Below, one piece after another: positions 1 through 11,752 of a DNA stretch of 64,000 bases. The notes under the pieces were generated by a model. That model was given only the letters and a program-made list of their open reading frames with translations, ran no database searches and was not told the DNA's origin. The stretch is taken from positions 10,788,001 through 10,852,000 of the forward strand of contig JBITNC010000002.1 in the NCBI GenBank assembly GCA_050084985.1, read 5' to 3'. A program made the position numbers and the translations under genes. Every line of letters begins with the position of its first letter. The stretch's first letter is position 1. The DNA comes from Nageia nagi. Taxonomy: Eukaryota > Pinophyta.

Positions 1-48
1 AAGTCACCTCAGGAATAAAATTCTCCAACATAAAGGGTAATAAGAAGC

Positions 49-1767
49 ATGACCTTGAACAAATCCTTAATTACCAAGATTGATAATAAGTATGAGCCCT
101 CAACCTTCAAAGAAGCTTCTAAGCATGAGTGCTGGATGGAAGCCATGAAAGTGGAGTATGGGGTGCTTATAAAAAATAAAACTTGGGATTTGGTTCCTTA
201 TCCCAATGAAAAGAATGGGATTGGTAATAAGTAGATCTATAAGGTCAAGTTCAATTCAGTAGAAGATATTAAGAAATATAAGGCAAGGTTAGTAGCTAAA
301 GGTTTTGCTCAGAAATATGATATAAATTATGAGAAAACCTTTGCTCTCGTGGCAAAGATGCCTACTATGAGAGTTATTCTTACTCTTTCTGCAGCTCAAG
401 GATGGAAAGGTTTTCAACTCAACATCAAGAGTGCATTTCTCAATGGTGAATTAGATATGGAAATCTTCATGAATTAACTAGAAGAGTTTATTGTGAAAGG
501 CAAAGAGTCCTTTGTGTGCAAGCTAAAGAAGTCATTGTATGGACTTAAGCAAGCACCTCAAGCTTGGTATAGAAAGATTTTAGGATACTTTGCTGACATT
601 GGATTCTTCAAGTGTTTTCTGACTCCAATCTATATGTGCTAAATCAAATAAAAGACATGGTCTTAATTCTCCTTTAAATGGATGATTTTTTGATTACTAA
701 GAACAATGATGAAATCATTCAAGAATGCATATCCAAACTTAAGGTAATATTTGAAATGATTGATCTTGATCTCTTGCACTATTATCTTGGAATGTAAGTG
801 TATCAATACAAGGATTATACTTACCTTAATCAATCTATATGTACTCAATCAAGGGAAAGATGTGGTCTTGATTATCTTTTATGTGGATGATCTTTTGATT
901 ACTAAAAATAATGATGAAATCATTCAAGAGTGCATATCCAAACTTAAGGTAACATTTGAAATGATTGATCTTGGTCTCTTGCACTACTATCTTGGAATGC
1001 AAGTGTATCAATATAAGGATTGTAGTTACCTCAATCAATCTAAGTATATATTAAACATCCTATAGAAGTTTGGAATGGATAAGTGTAGATATGCTACAAT
1101 CCCAATCTCTCTTGGAATCACTATTTCTCTAAGTTCCAACTCTCAATTAGCTGATGCTATAGCTTACATGCAATTAATTGATAGTCTTTTATATTTAACT
1201 ATATTCAAGCTAGATATTATCTTTGCAATGAATCTAATGGCATAATTCATGCAGAAACCTTATGTTGAGCACCTCAACGTTGTTAAAAAAATCTTGAGGT
1301 ATGTTACAAAGACTAAGGATCTTGCTTTCAAGTATTTCAAGTTGCCCTCATTTTTTCTCTTTAGATTTTCATATTTTGACTATGGGAAAGATAGAGATGA
1401 TAGGAAGTCAACCTCTGTGTATGTGTTTAGCATTGGTTTAGATGCTATCTCTTGGGTTTCCTAGAAGCAACCTAAGGCATCTTTTGAAAGAAATTAGGTA
1501 TGAGTAAGGTGGCTCATATTTAATCTCTTTAGATAATCAATCAACTATTTTTTTGGTTAAGAATCTAGTGTTCTATTAAAAAACAAAACATGTAGAAATC
1601 CATGCCCATTTTATCAGAGAGAAGGTTCTTAATGGTATTATACACCTAGAGTATTGTCTATCCACCTTGAACTCCATTGATTTGTTCACCAAGCCCCTCT
1701 CGAAAGCTCAATTCTGTAAGCTTAGAGATGCTATCAGGTTGGTGAGGTTGCCTTCAAGGGGGAGTGA
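49..1767 (+). pseudogene. Copia-type retrotransposon pol remnant (RT and RNase H)
   Basis: Conceptual translation gives a Ty1/Copia reverse transcriptase and RNase H in the normal order. Visible pieces are the N-terminal RT block with WMEAM and NKTWDLVP, the AKGFAQKY block, [25 protein letters not shown], the catalytic YVDDLLITKN, the LGMQVYQYKD block, the ILRYVTKTKDLAFKY connection and RNase H-like KSTSVYVFS. The reading frame is broken by many stops (for example at 232, 477 and 641) and by a 205-bp internal duplication, so nothing functional is made. The purine tract and a 3' LTR follow on the same strand, so this is the 3' half of an element whose gag, protease and integrase lie left of the window. 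It belongs to the same family as the complete element at 52149-60481, since LTR and pol are closely similar. Confidence 0.93.
627..1036 (+). repeat. 205-bp tandem duplication inside the Copia RT
   Basis: The segment 627-831 is repeated at 832-1036 with a period of 205 bp. It spans the catalytic YVDD region, so the element carries this motif twice: degraded (MDD after a stop) in the first copy and intact in the second. The junction falls in a short shared CAATCTA sequence, which fits a slippage or unequal-exchange event. The second copy starts from the CAATCTATAT version and the sequence after it resumes from CAATCTAAG. Confidence 0.85.
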
Positions 1768-1903
1768 AGTTTGAATTCTTATATTGAATTCATGTTTATG
1801 ATGATAACTTCACCCTAGGAGGATTTTATGTTGTATAGTGTTGATTTTGTTATACACCTTCATGGTAAGTTCACTCTGCATGAGGAACTTCTTGTATAAA
1901 ATT

Positions 1904-2122
1904 GGCCAATCTAGCATTGTTTATTTATCCATGTGTGAGAAACTCTTATTTGTCTTTTGGCACTATTCAGTTATCCATATGTGAGGAACTCATATGTGCA
2001 TACTCTATTTTTGGTCAATCTAGTGTTGTTTAGTTATCCATGTATGAAGAACTCTTATGTGTCTTTTAGCACTATTCAATTATCCATATGTGAGGAACTC
2101 ATATGTGCATGCTCTATTTTGT
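1904..2122 (+). repeat. 109-bp tandem duplication in the 3' untranslated internal part of the Copia element
   Basis: A unit beginning GGCCAATCTAG at 1904 recurs as GGTCAATCTAG at 2013. Each unit contains TTATCCAT(G/A)TGTGAG and CTCATATGTGCAT. The related element on the - strand (around 53090-53230) has only one full unit, so the duplication is private to this copy. The whole stretch 1768-2581 between the RNase H remnant and the LTR holds no gene. Confidence 0.7.
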
Positions 2123-2581
2123 AATAATAATCAACACATGTCTTATATATAGCAGGTGATTATAAGATTTTGGCATAGCATCTTCGTGATGACTTATAGT
2201 GCATCATTGATTAGTTCATGATAGCATTTGTATGATTCATTTATTCTTGTTGATATGAATATGATGCATCTAACTAATCTTATTATTTGAGTTACTTATG
2301 ACTTGCAGGTTCCTTTGAGATTGCAAGTTAGTTACCTCAGGTATGCAGGCTCTTGAAGACTTTTCATGACTGCCAATTGGATGACTACTTCATGTACATT
2401 GAAATTAACTGTGGTTAATGATTGTATTTAGAAGAGTAGCGAGTCCCAAACTACATCTTTTTTACTTCACAAATATGGAAAATGTTCTCATCTCCATTGT
2501 ATCTATTTGGAGGAGATTTCTCTTACTTTCTTTTCTTCTTCTCTCTTACTCGCTCTATCCCAATATTGCATTAAGGGGGAG

Positions 2582-3048
2582 TGTTGGAATGTATAATGCA
2601 TTATTGTAAATGTTTGTGTTAAATATTCTATGTAAATTCACTAATACTTAAGGGTATCATTTGATACCTTAAGTATTTAAGTGAATATGATAATATAACT
2701 TATCCTACACTCCATGTCATGAGCATGCCCCTTGGGTAAAAGGATGTGCATGTCATGCTTTTGTACATTAGATAAAAAAGTGATCCAAAGAGGATTTTTG
2801 CCTATAAATAGAAGGCTCCCTCTTTGTGATCATACACCAATTATGGAGTAAAGTTATGCTATAGGATAGAAGTGTAGGAGTTGAGATTAGGAGAATTGTA
2901 AGAGAGTTGTATTTGTGATTGAAGTAAAGATCTAGTTATGGATGTACTCCTAGTTGCAAGAACCACTTACATCTTATGTTGTGAGATTTCTTTGTGAGTT
3001 TGTTAGATGTAATTGTGAGCTTTCATGTCATCTTGGTTGATTAGGAAT
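2582..3048 (+). repeat. 3' LTR of the Copia remnant, truncated at its end
   Basis: The polypurine tract AAGGGGGAG ends at 2581 and the LTR starts TGTTGGAATG at 2582. It matches, in reverse orientation, the two LTRs at 52149-52647 and 59996-60481. A TATA-like box, TATAAATA, is at 2803-2810. A near-perfect palindrome (2643-2677) lies in the U3 part. Similarity to the sister LTRs stops at about 3048, after ATGTCATCTTGG, so the last 40 or so bases are missing or replaced. Confidence 0.88.
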
Positions 3049-3080
3049 TATCTTGTTAGTGTTAGTTCCTTTAATGTCAG

Positions 3081-4239
3081 TGTTGGGTGTTTGAGGTGCA
3101 CTATAACCAACATTATTTTGTATGTGAAGAACACCCATATTGTAATTTATGAAGCATGAATTATGTATATTTATTTAGAGAAATATAAGGAATATTCCAT
3201 TCATATTAGGTGTTCATGTATTGATTTTCCACTTTTGTTCATTATGTGTGATCATGCTATAGAAAAACATATTCACTATGTTTTCCCATAGTAAAATTAA
3301 TAAGCATTTGGGGACCATTTATTTTACATCACATCTCATTTTCTATGGGTATTATATATTTGTAAATACATTATCAATACCTTTCCAATGATATATTATA
3401 CCCCATACTTTGTGTGAAATATGCCACCCTTCATCCATGTTTTTCCATACATAGTCGACTCAATCATTCATCTTGGTATGATTCTTTAATATTTTTAAAT
3501 TAGACTTCATCCCCTTTTCAACCATATATAACACTTCAAATATCCTTTGAGAAATGCTAAATTTATGCGATATTCTTTTCACCTCTGTGTGCAACCTGTC
3601 AACTTTGAAGTCTTTAGTGATCAAGTTTCTTAATTCACTAAAGTTACTTTTCTCCAAAATTTAAGGGTATCTCATCATTGAGAAGATGATTTCTCCATAT
3701 TTCTAACTATATATTACATGATCCACTTTTATCTAAAATTTTCAAAGTTACAGTACTATGAGGGTGACCCTAACATTAGAGAACAACTCCAATTGGTGAC
3801 CAAAAATCAACCTAGTGACTTCAACTTTAGACCCAATTCTCTTAATATTTGCTAATCCATTTTGGTGATGGAATACATCGTATACAAATTTCCATAGATC
3901 TAAAAATCTATTTGATGCATGTGAGTGCTCATTGAAAATGTCTCTTTTACCTCTTTTCAAATATATTAAAATAATCATATTTTATGTTATTTCATCATGG
4001 CAACCAGGCCAATATTCATAATACTCTATTCTCACATTCCATGTTGGTAAAGGAGTTCGCTATTCATTAGAGCATTAGAAAACTTTAGTACATTTTAAAC
4101 AAATTATTTACATTATATATATCATTTACCTCTTTAAAATCCTTTAGTAATGGAATTGAAGGTAATCGGTATCAAATTTTGGCAGTTTTTGAGGTTATTT
4201 GTTAACACTTGAAGGTTGGAAAACCTATAAATTCTATCA
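3081..4239 (+). repeat. Long LTR, copy 1, of a second LTR-retrotransposon family
   Basis: This stretch of 1,159 bp begins TGTTGGG and ends CTATCA, and is directly followed by TGGTATCAAAGCC (4240-4252), a sequence that resembles the initiator-methionine tRNA primer binding site. A second copy lies in the same orientation at 5289-6638. No coding sequence is visible in it. Confidence 0.75.
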
Positions 4240-5288
4240 TGGTATCAAAGCCTAATCTTGCATTTCAACAGCTTTGCAACCCTTAAAATTATAACATGGT
4301 ATTAGAGCAAAGTTCAATCTAGATGGGTTCAATGAACCTATGATTGACAACATGGTGAAATCTAAGGGGAGATCGTCATCATTTTCTTATATAGTTAAAA
4401 CATTTTCATATTAACAGGGAGAATGGAAGAATTTATTTCTTCATAAATTTTAATGTTTCAAATGTTTAATTTCAAATATATGTTAAAATTCTAATTTGGT
4501 GGACAAAGCCAAAAAGGGGTGCATATTTTTAAATTTTTGTATCTCATGCATGCCCTCTGCTATAAATTGTAATGTATTTGGTGAAAATATTTGTCTCACG
4601 TACTCCACCCTGCAATGATATAGACAAGAGATCTACATTAGGTTTGTTGATAGATCCTTTGCATGAGTGAGTATGGTTTCCATCCCACTCTTCATCTATA
4701 ATATTTACACCAATCCAATGCCCATGTACTTTTTCCTCCATTCTTCTAGAAGTTGTAACACTCCAGTGCTTGTAGTACCTACATGCAATACCCATCTATA
4801 ATGTCATTACTCCTCCAACGAATCCATTAAATCATATTCTTGATCACTACACTCATGGAGTCAATATTTTGTATAAATGATTGTATTGAGTACAACCATA
4901 TCTTTCATGCTCAAGCTAGCTACAAATTAGCTAGAGCCTCCTTTGCCTATGGCGTTGAGTAATGTATATGTCTTCTTTGCAGCAGCTCGTGAGTGCCCCA
5001 TAGTACCACATATCTCTCTTACACAAAAGTCATTTGTTGGATAATTACATACAGTTTGGCCATAGTCTCATTTGCACAAATGAGCCCATGTGCTTCATAT
5101 ATGAATCAATTTTGATTCACATTAGAGATTAGAAGAAATAATCTTTATAACTATTTAGGACTTTATGGCTTTGTTGGGGATATTTGAGGTTTATCCAATT
5201 GATGTAATCATTTGAACCTTATAGTTGTAGTGTGGAAAATTTATTCATACCATTAAAGACCATAGCACTTTCCTTTTGTGCATGGTAG
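4240..5288 (+). other. Primer binding site and internal region between two LTR copies
   Basis: It starts with the PBS-like TGGTATCAAAGCC and has a second PBS-like TGGTATTAGAGC at 4298-4309. The rest is 1 kb of AT-rich sequence without a recognisable gag or pol domain. No convincing polypurine tract precedes the next LTR. It could be the internal part of a non-autonomous element or a deletion remnant. Confidence 0.5.
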
Positions 5289-6638
5289 TGTTGGGTTCTT
5301 GAGATGCACTATAAATAACTCAATTTTGTACATGAAGAACAACCATGTTCTAAATTATGAAGCATGTTGTATGTATTTTTATTTTAAAAAATATAAAGAA
5401 TATTCCATTCATATTTGGCATTTATGTATTGATTTTTCACTTCTTTCCATTTTGTGTGATCATCCTATATAAAAATATGTTCACTATATTTTCTCATAGT
5501 AAAATTAGTAAGCTTTTGGGGGCCATTTATTTTGTACCTCATTTCGTTATGGGTATTACATATTTGGAAAGGCCTTATTGATAAATTTCCAATGATATAT
5601 TACATCCAATATTATTTTTGCAATATTCCACCCTTCCTTTCATTCATATTTTTCCACACACAGTCAACTTAGTCCATACATTTTCCATATTGGTAGGCTT
5701 TCATGTTGTCAAGAATTAGTAGATATTTATCCATCCTATTGAATTGATTCTTAAATATTTATAAATTTTATTTTTTTACATTTATAATCATATATAATAC
5801 TTGGAATATACATTGATAATTACCATATTTATGCAACATTCTTTTCACCTGTTTGTATAGTATGACAACTATGAAATCTAAAGTGACCAAGTTTCCTTGT
5901 CATTGATTAGCCAAAGTTCCTTTGCTCTAAATTTTTTGGGTATTTCATTATTGAAAAGTTGATTTCTCCATATTGTAAACCATATATTACATGACCCACT
6001 TTTTCCAAAATCACCAATGTCACAATAATCTAAAGGTGACCTTGTCATTAGCAAATAACTCCAATTGGTGATAAGAAATCAACCTAGCAACCTCAACTTC
6101 ATACCCAATTTGCTAGAGATATTTTTATCCATTTTTATGATAAGATACATAAATACCATTCCAACCATATCTCATAAGGTATATATTTTCAAATTTGTGT
6201 TTGGCAACTTGGTCGTCCTATTTATTATAGTCGTCACATTTCCTAGTCATCATAATTTTGGTAGTTTGGCAACTTGAACTTCAAATATAAATTGCTAGAT
6301 ATTTAAAGCTTCATTTGAGGTGTGTGTGTAATCATTAGAAATATCTCTTTGACCTCTATTAAAACATATAAAAATAATCATATTTTCAATTATTTCATCA
6401 TGGAGACCAGGCCAATTCTCATAACATTGTTCTCACACTACACGCTAACAAATAAGTTTTCCAATTGTTGTAGCATCAACAAAATTTAATATAGATTCAA
6501 TATACTTTTTACATCAATAGAGCTCATTTATCTCTTTAAAATCGTTCAAACATAGAATTGAAGGTTTGTATAAGAGTTTAACACCATTTGAGGTTGTTCA
6601 TCAACACTTGAAAGTTGGCAGACCTACAAATTCAATCA
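5289..6638 (+). repeat. Long LTR, copy 2
   Basis: The sequence TGTTGGGTTCTTGAGATGCA at its start matches 3081 onward, and similarity runs to the end, CAATCA, at 6638. The copy is 1,350 bp, about 190 bp longer than copy 1. It is followed by TGCTATCAGAGC and a leader that resembles the one after copy 1 (both contain TTAATCTTGCA/CTAATCTTGCA and CCCTTAAAATTATAAC). Confidence 0.75.
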
Positions 6639-7500
6639 TGCTATCAGAGCTTAATCTTGCAATTTGCTAGTTGTACAATATAGTGACCCTTAAAATTATA
6701 ACATTAGCAACATATTAACTTCACAATTAGGTTTTTATTTTATCATCTACATATTGGTGAACCCAACTCTTTTATTTTTCAAATCTTCAAGCTAGGGTTT
6801 GATAAAATTATTTTAAAATGTTGTAATTGTTACGAAAAATATCTTCTATTGTTATAATTAGTCCTCATCATGATTTTGATAAAGAAATTACAAATGTATC
6901 GAGTGAAGATACTAACATTGAATGCAAAAAAAAAAAAAAACTAAACTTTCTCCAAAAAGAAAAAGTACAAGGTTGCAACTCAAGAATCAATAGGAAAGAT
7001 CCAATAAGATTGATAGCTCCATGGAAGATCCAATAAGACTGATCAAGGTATACATAGTATGGAAAAGCTCTACAAAATATTCCCCTAACAGAATGGTGGA
7101 TCAAGGAGTTAAAATCGATGAAGAGTCCTAAGATGAAGGCTTTCAAACACCAAGGGATCAGAGGTTACTTGGGAGTTCTTTCTCAACTAAGGATGCAAGC
7201 ATAACAAAATCTGTCAATCAAGTAATGGAATAAGGTACTCAAAGAAATAAAAAATCAAATAAATAAACACCTCATGTAAATAAGGAACTTAGGATGGGTA
7301 TGGTGTCATCACCAAATCAAGAAGATATTTTTAAAGTAATCAATGAAAATGATGATATATTGAGAGATGTGATTCAAAAGGAGAAATATACTATTATCAA
7401 ATTTATTCAAGAAACATTGATACCAGAAAAAGCTAATGTACGAAAAATTATTTAGATACATAACTTAGGTTTTTCATTTGTAATCAATAATCTTACTGCA
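6639..7500 (+). other. Leader and decayed internal sequence after LTR copy 2
   Basis: A PBS-like site is followed by leader sequence and then by stretches that read like decayed coding sequence on the + strand (about 7040-7470, with stops). No named domain can be recognised; a degenerate gag is a guess. Confidence 0.3.
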
Positions 7501-9252
7501 TTTTGTGGCTTCATCTTGTGAAAGGATGGTACAAGACCTCCTATCACTTTTCTTCTAATATAACACCTTCCTTCATCTATTGTATCTTACCTACTTGCAC
7601 TCCTAGGAAAAGTTCTATTTGCGTTATTTTTTGCATCACAAAAATATTTCTAAATACACTGATGCAAATTACGTCGAGATGCATCACCTTGTGTTAATTT
7701 TTTTACACATTTTTTGATGCAAATTTTGATGTCAATTTCAATGCAAAGTTTGTCACATTTCACTAGCAAAAATTAAAATGCATTTGACCTATTCATCAAT
7801 CTACTAATCAATGGCTCACATTCATTTTGTCCTCCATCCATACCAAAAATGATTACCCAATAGCCAAATACCCTCTTTGGACTATATATATCAATAAACC
7901 ATCCCCATAATCCTCACATTTCATACTTCGACTAATTTATTTTCATAGGTATACGCTTTGTATTTGAATTCCTTAGATTTCAGGTTTTGATCGTAGCCAT
8001 GGTGCCCTAAATAGAGAAGAAACCAATGGTAGGGAAATCTCTTATTACATAAAAGAAAATTGCTTTGAGGATCAATAAGAAATTTCCCAAAGAACCAAGT
8101 GAAATAAATGGACAATAACATCAAAATCTTTATTGTATTATTTGGGAAAAATATATACAATAAATTCAAGTTTTCAAAACCTAAACCACTAACCCCATTC
8201 CTAAAATGGTTCAATGAACTATTTTCATTGCCATAAAGAACTATTAAACAAGGAACTCTAAGATATAGAGTAAATCACAAAAGTGGATAAAAAATTGATC
8301 AATTATATATATATATATATATATATCATCCCATTTACTAGGAATGTGGCACGTTGCATCATTATAAAAATGATGCACCTTACAGAGGTCGTAACTTTTG
8401 ATCATGATATCATTTTGAACCTTTTTTTTAGATTACCTAGAATTAAAAGATCTACAACTTTGTAATATCTTCTTGCAAAAATCGATGCAAAATCTAACAC
8501 AAAAATTGACAATTCAATGTAAAATTTGATGCAAAATGTGACACAAAAAAGGATGCAAAAACTATCGCATGAAATGCGTCGAAATTTGTATCGCTTTTTA
8601 TGTTTAAATTTTAAAAAAGACATTGCTCTATTTTTTTTATGCAAATAGAATGGTTTTAAGTAGTATTGGTACCTCCATGTTAGAGGCAGTGGATGATATG
8701 CACACCACTCACATCAACATCTTATAATCTTTGAAAGATAATATGACCATAAAATAGAATCAAATGAAATAATAAAATGACCAACATAAGCAAAGCAACA
8801 TTTTGAAATTGAAGATATCATCTTCCTTCAATTCCATCTCTACAAATAAACATCTTTGAAATTTAAAGATCATCAAAAACTTGACCCAACGTTTTATCGA
8901 CTTTACAAAGTCACTCAATAGATTGGTATAATCACATATAAACTAGAGTTACCATCTACTGCTAAGATCCTTCTAGTTTTTCATATCTCTTACCTAAAAA
9001 AGGCAGTTTGCAATCATATTTGCACTTAAACAATAATCTTAGAACTAGACTAGGAAGGTTTTTTACTCGTAAAAATAGAAACAATCCTTGGTTGACATGA
9101 ACATTAGCTTTTATTTCAAGAAATAACTAAAGTATTGGTATAATGGGAAGGATTACTCCATGAAGATGTGACATAGGAGTCCCTTTAAGACTTTCTCAAT
9201 AATTTTTAGAATTCACGATTTTGAGGATAAAGCTTGCCTAAGGGGGATGGCA
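7501..9252. other. No gene seen; AT-rich decayed sequence with an (AT)n microsatellite
   Basis: The only distinct feature is a TA/AT dinucleotide run at about 8303-8327. Several short phrases built on GATGCAAAA recur between 7620 and 8560. The last 110 bases before 9253 are probably the 3' end of a retrotransposon internal region, because a purine tract follows. Confidence 0.5.
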
Positions 9253-9653
9253 TGTTATGTACACATTTTATATCAATTGAAAAGGGAATATATAAGTAAT
9301 TAAACATGTGTCACTCATTATTGTAAGGAAGGGAATACATGTCATATATTGTTGTCAGGAAATATAGGCATATATGAATAATGCATATAAGGAATATTAT
9401 GTAAGGGAATATAGGGTACATGTAAGACATGCATGTGAAGAAATATTCTTCTTTGGATATCTTTCTTATAAAAAGACAAGAATGGAAACCATGAGGTAGC
9501 ATATATTTAGTATTGATTTACTCAAGTTGGGAGATTTCCCCCTTGAAGATGCTTACAAAATAGAAAGAGAAGTGTTATTTTCTATCATTATATTATATTA
9601 TATTATATATATAATCTTGCATTTCTACATTATTTTCTATAGGAACTCTAACA
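9253..9653 (+). repeat. Probable single LTR (401 bp)
   Basis: The purine tract AAGGGGGATGGCA precedes TGTTATGTACAC at 9253, and the segment ends CTCTAACA at 9653, giving TGTTA...TAACA termini. A TATA-like TATAAAAAG lies at about 9467. Only one copy is present in the window and a partner was not found. Confidence 0.5.
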
Positions 9654-11371
9654 TTGTTATTTATTATCATCTTTAACTTTTGTACTAGATTCCTCTCCAC
9701 AATCGAGTTCTTGGTTTTCATATAAGTGAATACCAAATCCTTCCAAGTCGATTACATTAATAACAAGGCCAAGGCTTCCAAATCTTGGAAGCTATGAAAC
9801 TAAAATTTTAGTGGGCTTGAAGGATAACCACAAATGACTAACTTTTACTTGTTAATAATCAAACAAAGAATTTAAGAAATAGAGTAAAAATGAATCCTAA
9901 ATTATACAAGTGGTATGTACTAGCATATTAAAGAAGGTACAAACCTCAAGGAATTCACCATGTTTGGAAAATTGTACTAGTTTGTATAAAACATGGAAAT
10001 TAAAGGAAATCATAAGAGCAAGGGACATAAAATTTATGCCAAAGAAGAAAATAATCAATCTAAGGAGGAAACCATAAAAATACGATCCATTTGCAGGGGG
10101 AGTTGAGGACAAAGAAGATAAATATCATTACCACCATATCATAAGATAATCAAAAGTAGCCCAAGGTTAGGAATGACAATCATGAAAAATTAACAACTTA
10201 GTTAAAATTAACCTCTCAAGAAGAATAACCACATTAAACATTGTAATTCAAGAGCTAAAAGAAGGGGTCCTATTTTGGTTACATGTGAATCAAAGGTAAT
10301 CCTCTCACTTTCATCATTAATTATGTTAGTCTTACAAATATCACATCTTTATCTATCATCAAGAAGATGAATTCATATACTAAATAAGGCTTCTTAATTG
10401 TATGCATTGAAGTAGTTGAGTAGACAAAAGAGCTAAAAAAATCCAATCATTATGATCATCTCTCATACATTCTTTATGTTATGACACCCTAACATATCTA
10501 TGACATTTTGCTTTTGGATAATCTTACATAATTAAGGGTGTCACATCACAAATAAATTCATCCTATAAATGTGATGATGTACAAATAATTATCAATCATA
10601 TATGTAGAAAAAACATGATGTTTATGAAAACTGAAGTATGAATTGTAATATTTATATTTTGTTTATATTTTTACATGTATTTATACATAATATTTTAAAC
10701 TTATATTTTATCTTTAAATGTAAACATTAATACAAATAAAAATAATTGATAATCAAAATATAACATATTTTATATTTTCTTTCTAATATTTGAAACTTAT
10801 GTATTATCTCTAAATATAAGCACATCAAACCACCACATAAGGTTTTAAGTCTCTATTATATGACTCATGCATAGCCCAAACCAAACTGAATTAGTTTCAA
10901 CTTACTCTATCTCTCCATGGCCAACCCAGCAAAATTTCCAAAGGTACATTATCTATTGTAGGCTTAAGAATCTGTTACAATCAAAGTATCAAAACCAACA
11001 CCAAAACATGTATTCCACACAATTTTCGTGAATTATGTGACGGTGCAAATTGTCAAGACTCATCATATACTCGATATTCTTATGGTTATATTTAGAAGAT
11101 TACAGCCAGACATGGCATAGGATCTGGATCCCAATCTTCCTCTTTGGTGGATTCAAACCGACTTCCTCTGAACTAATCCTTTCATTCATTCATAGAGAGA
11201 AGGAAGAAAGCAAGAAAGATGAAAAAAATATATCTAAGATGAAAAAAATATATCTTCCTTCCTTCCTCTTCCTCTTCTGAAAGCACACCATACTGAATGT
11301 TTTGCCATTTTCGGTTGTCAAGTCATTTACATAATCTTTGGTGCTGAGAACATCTCGAAAGCTTAACCTGA
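9654..11371. other. Intergenic sequence before the RALF gene
   Basis: No coding sequence with family resemblance is seen on either strand. 10560-10850 is particularly AT-rich. The last few hundred bases must contain the RALF promoter and leader, but no TATA box stands out. Confidence 0.4.
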
Positions 11372-11752
11372 ATGGCTACCAGAAGAGTAGCCTTCTTGGC
11401 ATGCATCTGTGTTTTGGTGGTTATGTTTTCTTGTCTGTCAAATGCTGTGTGGATCTCAGATGACTCCATTGCTGCATTTGGAGGAGAGAATAGTTGTAAT
11501 GGAAGTATGGGAGAATGTGGGATTTCTAACGAGGAAGGAGACGAAGATGAGGAGGATTCGAGCCATGGAAGGCAGCTGAGTCGTCGTAGAGGCTACATCA
11601 GTTATGGGTCGTTGGGTTCCGGCAGGATTCCGTGCCGTCCACGGTCCGGGAGATCTTACTACAACCATCAATGTTGGCAAGCCAGAGGACCCGTTAACCC
11701 CTACAAGAGAGCTTGCAGTAAGATCACTCGATGCTACCGTGATACCGAATAA
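11372..11752 (+). CDS. RALF: RALF-type secreted peptide hormone precursor
   Basis: A single-exon ORF of 126 aa encodes a preproprotein of the Rapid ALkalinization Factor family, apoplastic peptides sensed by CrRLK1L receptor kinases (FERONIA clade) with LLG/LRX partners. Residues 1-25 form a hydrophobic signal peptide ending near SNA. An acidic propeptide follows (residues 54-62 are mostly Glu/Asp). A basic segment GRQLSRRR (67-73) lies where site-1 protease normally cuts. The mature part starts with the receptor-binding YISY motif (75-78), contains SYYN (95-98) and NPYKRACSKITRC (109-121), and has the four conserved cysteines 88, 101, 115 and 121, expected to pair 1-2 and 3-4. The cleavage motif is RQLS rather than the classical RRxL. 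Length is normal for the family. The start is the first ATG in frame and no upstream coding exon is needed. Confidence 0.95.
   Translation: MATRRVAFLACICVLVVMFSCLSNAVWISDDSIAAFGGENSCNGSMGECGISNEEGDEDEEDSSHGRQLSRRRGYISYGSLGSGRIPCRPRSGRSYYNHQCWQARGPVNPYKRACSKITRCYRDTE

Noticed and set aside
3076-6643. Single intact LTR retrotransposon from 3081 to 6638
   Set aside because: Flanking pentamers GTCAG and TGCTA do not match, there is no purine tract before 5289, and the leader is repeated after the second LTR.
8303-8327. (AT)n run as an origin or regulatory site
   Set aside because: It is a plain dinucleotide microsatellite of the kind also seen at 59520-59555; nothing supports a function.
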